Under the pieces are notes generated by a model. That model worked only from the letters and a program-made list of their open reading frames with translations, was not told the DNA's origin and did no database searches. Source: Hymenoscyphus infarciens (lineage: Eukaryota > Ascomycota > Leotiomycetes > Helotiales > Helotiaceae). From it: a stretch of DNA of 10,814 bases. The translations under genes and the position numbers were made by a program. Positions 10,276 to 10,814 of the stretch are shown piece by piece. The number at the start of each line of letters is the position of its first letter. Position 1 is the stretch's first letter. The stretch spans positions 1-10,814 of the forward strand of contig LLCB01000725.1 of assembly GCA_001414345.1 (NCBI GenBank), read 5' to 3'.

Positions 10276-10714
10276 CGTTTAACTAGTATATATATTAGTA
10301 TATACTTTTACTTCTACTTCTTTTAATTATATATATAAAGATATATACTACTAAAATTAAATAATATACTCTTTTAATATCTTAATCTTTATATTTTTAA
10401 TAGATATAAAGATTCTTAAAACTCTCTAAAGTTAGACTCTTCTATAATTATATATACTAATATATATATAATAGACTAAATAGTAAGTAATTTTATTTAT
10501 AAAAAATAAATAATATAAATAGATATATATAAGTCTTTTTTAACTTACTACTTATATATAAATCTTATATATATAAATTAAATTATAGACATACTAAATA
10601 GACTCTAAGAATATTATAAAACGAATTATTAATATAATATAATTCTAGAGCTCTTAATAGTAAACTAGAAATATATAATTTAAGAAAAAGAAATACTAAA
10701 TATATATATTAATA
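10276..10714. other. No gene seen
   Basis: AT-rich sequence with many TATATA runs, one CpA (10590) and a few CpG sites. I see no frame with low stop density, no clear repeat unit and no RNA gene here. Confidence 0.5.
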
Positions 10715-10814
10715 TATTATATTAGTAGATAGATAATTACTAAAGTAAGAAGAATAAAGACTAAATATATATTAATATATATTATAAAATTACTAGTAGA
10801 TAGTCTACTAGTAG
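10715..10814. repeat. Inverted copies of the left-end 70-bp repeat
   Basis: The TAGTAGATAG motif recurs at 10724-10733 and 10796-10805, about 72 bp apart, matching the period of the array at 45-668 but in reverse orientation. The segment 10741-10755 is the exact 15-bp reverse complement of 360-374. The array runs off the window edge, so its true length is unknown. Together with the left array this suggests terminal inverted repeats built of subrepeats. Confidence 0.55.
10791..10813. repeat. Perfect 10-bp palindromic hairpin, 3-nt loop
   Basis: TACTAGTAGA, loop TAG, TCTACTAGTA. It is made from the TAGTAGATAG and CTACTA halves of the 70-bp repeat, which are inherently near-complementary; left-array copies at 576-595 and 644-663 show weaker versions. 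It lies at the very edge of the window. Confidence 0.65.

Larger units (their letters stand above)
1..10814. other. RIP-mutated AT-rich block (whole window)
   Basis: CpA and TpG are almost absent: by hand I find CpA at about 20 sites (for example 342, 2278, 2353, 3695, 4989, 7047, 9735, 10590) and TpG at 13 (for example 274, 325, 2099, 5851, 7295, 8835). From 629 to 2098 there is neither. CpG survives at roughly 30 sites, so it is depleted but less extremely. CpT/ApG and CpC/GpG remain common. This pattern, C lost specifically before A on both strands with TpA in excess, is the known signature of repeat-induced point mutation in filamentous ascomycetes, and is not what simple AT bias gives. 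Only about 15 ATG triplets remain on both strands together, and TGA is nearly absent, so all reading frames are closed by TAA and TAG. I infer an old, heavily mutated repeat, probably heterochromatic. Confidence 0.9.

Noticed and set aside
1..10814. Fungal mitochondrial DNA or a linear mitochondrial plasmid, suggested by AT richness and inverted ends.
   Set aside because: Mitochondrial AT-rich DNA does not show selective loss of CpA and TpG, and its genes stay open; this pattern indicates nuclear RIP.
1..10814. Long terminal repeats of a retrotransposon.
   Set aside because: No long direct repeat pair was found; the end repeats are inverted, and the only exact direct pair noticed (4434-4451 and 4595-4612) is 18 bp.

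Overview
The window is a block of very AT-rich DNA that looks destroyed by repeat-induced point mutation (RIP), the premeiotic C-to-T process of filamentous ascomycetes. The main evidence is dinucleotide use. Counting by hand over 10,814 bases I find about 20 CpA and 13 TpG, where several hundred of each would be expected even at this low GC, while TpA is everywhere. This is the expected result of near-complete CpA to TpA conversion on both strands. The source is therefore most likely an AT-isochore or repeat compartment of a Pezizomycotina fungus; I cannot name the species. There is no intact gene, no tRNA or rRNA gene and no CRISPR array.

Layout. Bases about 45-668 hold a degenerate tandem array with a unit near 70 bp. 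The same unit reappears in inverted orientation at the right edge (about 10,715-10,814), so the block may be one element with terminal inverted repeats, or two inverted repeat tracts flanking a common interior. Between them, the best residual coding signal is on the minus strand. A decayed frame runs from a surviving ATG at 7049 down to about 4970 with one apparent frameshift near 6010. A second one lies upstream of it, about 9000 to 7100, and possibly reaches back to about 10,200. A third, much weaker trace covers about 4320-661. Nearly all in-frame stops are TAA or TAG, as expected if they came from Gln or Trp codons by RIP. An 18-bp tandem repeat (six codons) at 4787-4872 lies in the phase of the 7049-4970 frame, and its copies differ only by CG/TA swaps.

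How it fits together. The simplest reading is a large repeat or transposon-like element with right-to-left genes on the minus strand, an AT-only tract and possible upstream region near 10,200-10,300, and 70-bp repeats at both ends, mutated beyond function. I recognise no catalytic motif (no reverse transcriptase, integrase, DDE transposase, tyrosine recombinase or helicase signature), so the element class is open. Frame calls in such sequence are fragile: almost any frame yields K, N, I, L, Y and S-rich text, so I relied on hand stop counts and give modest confidence.
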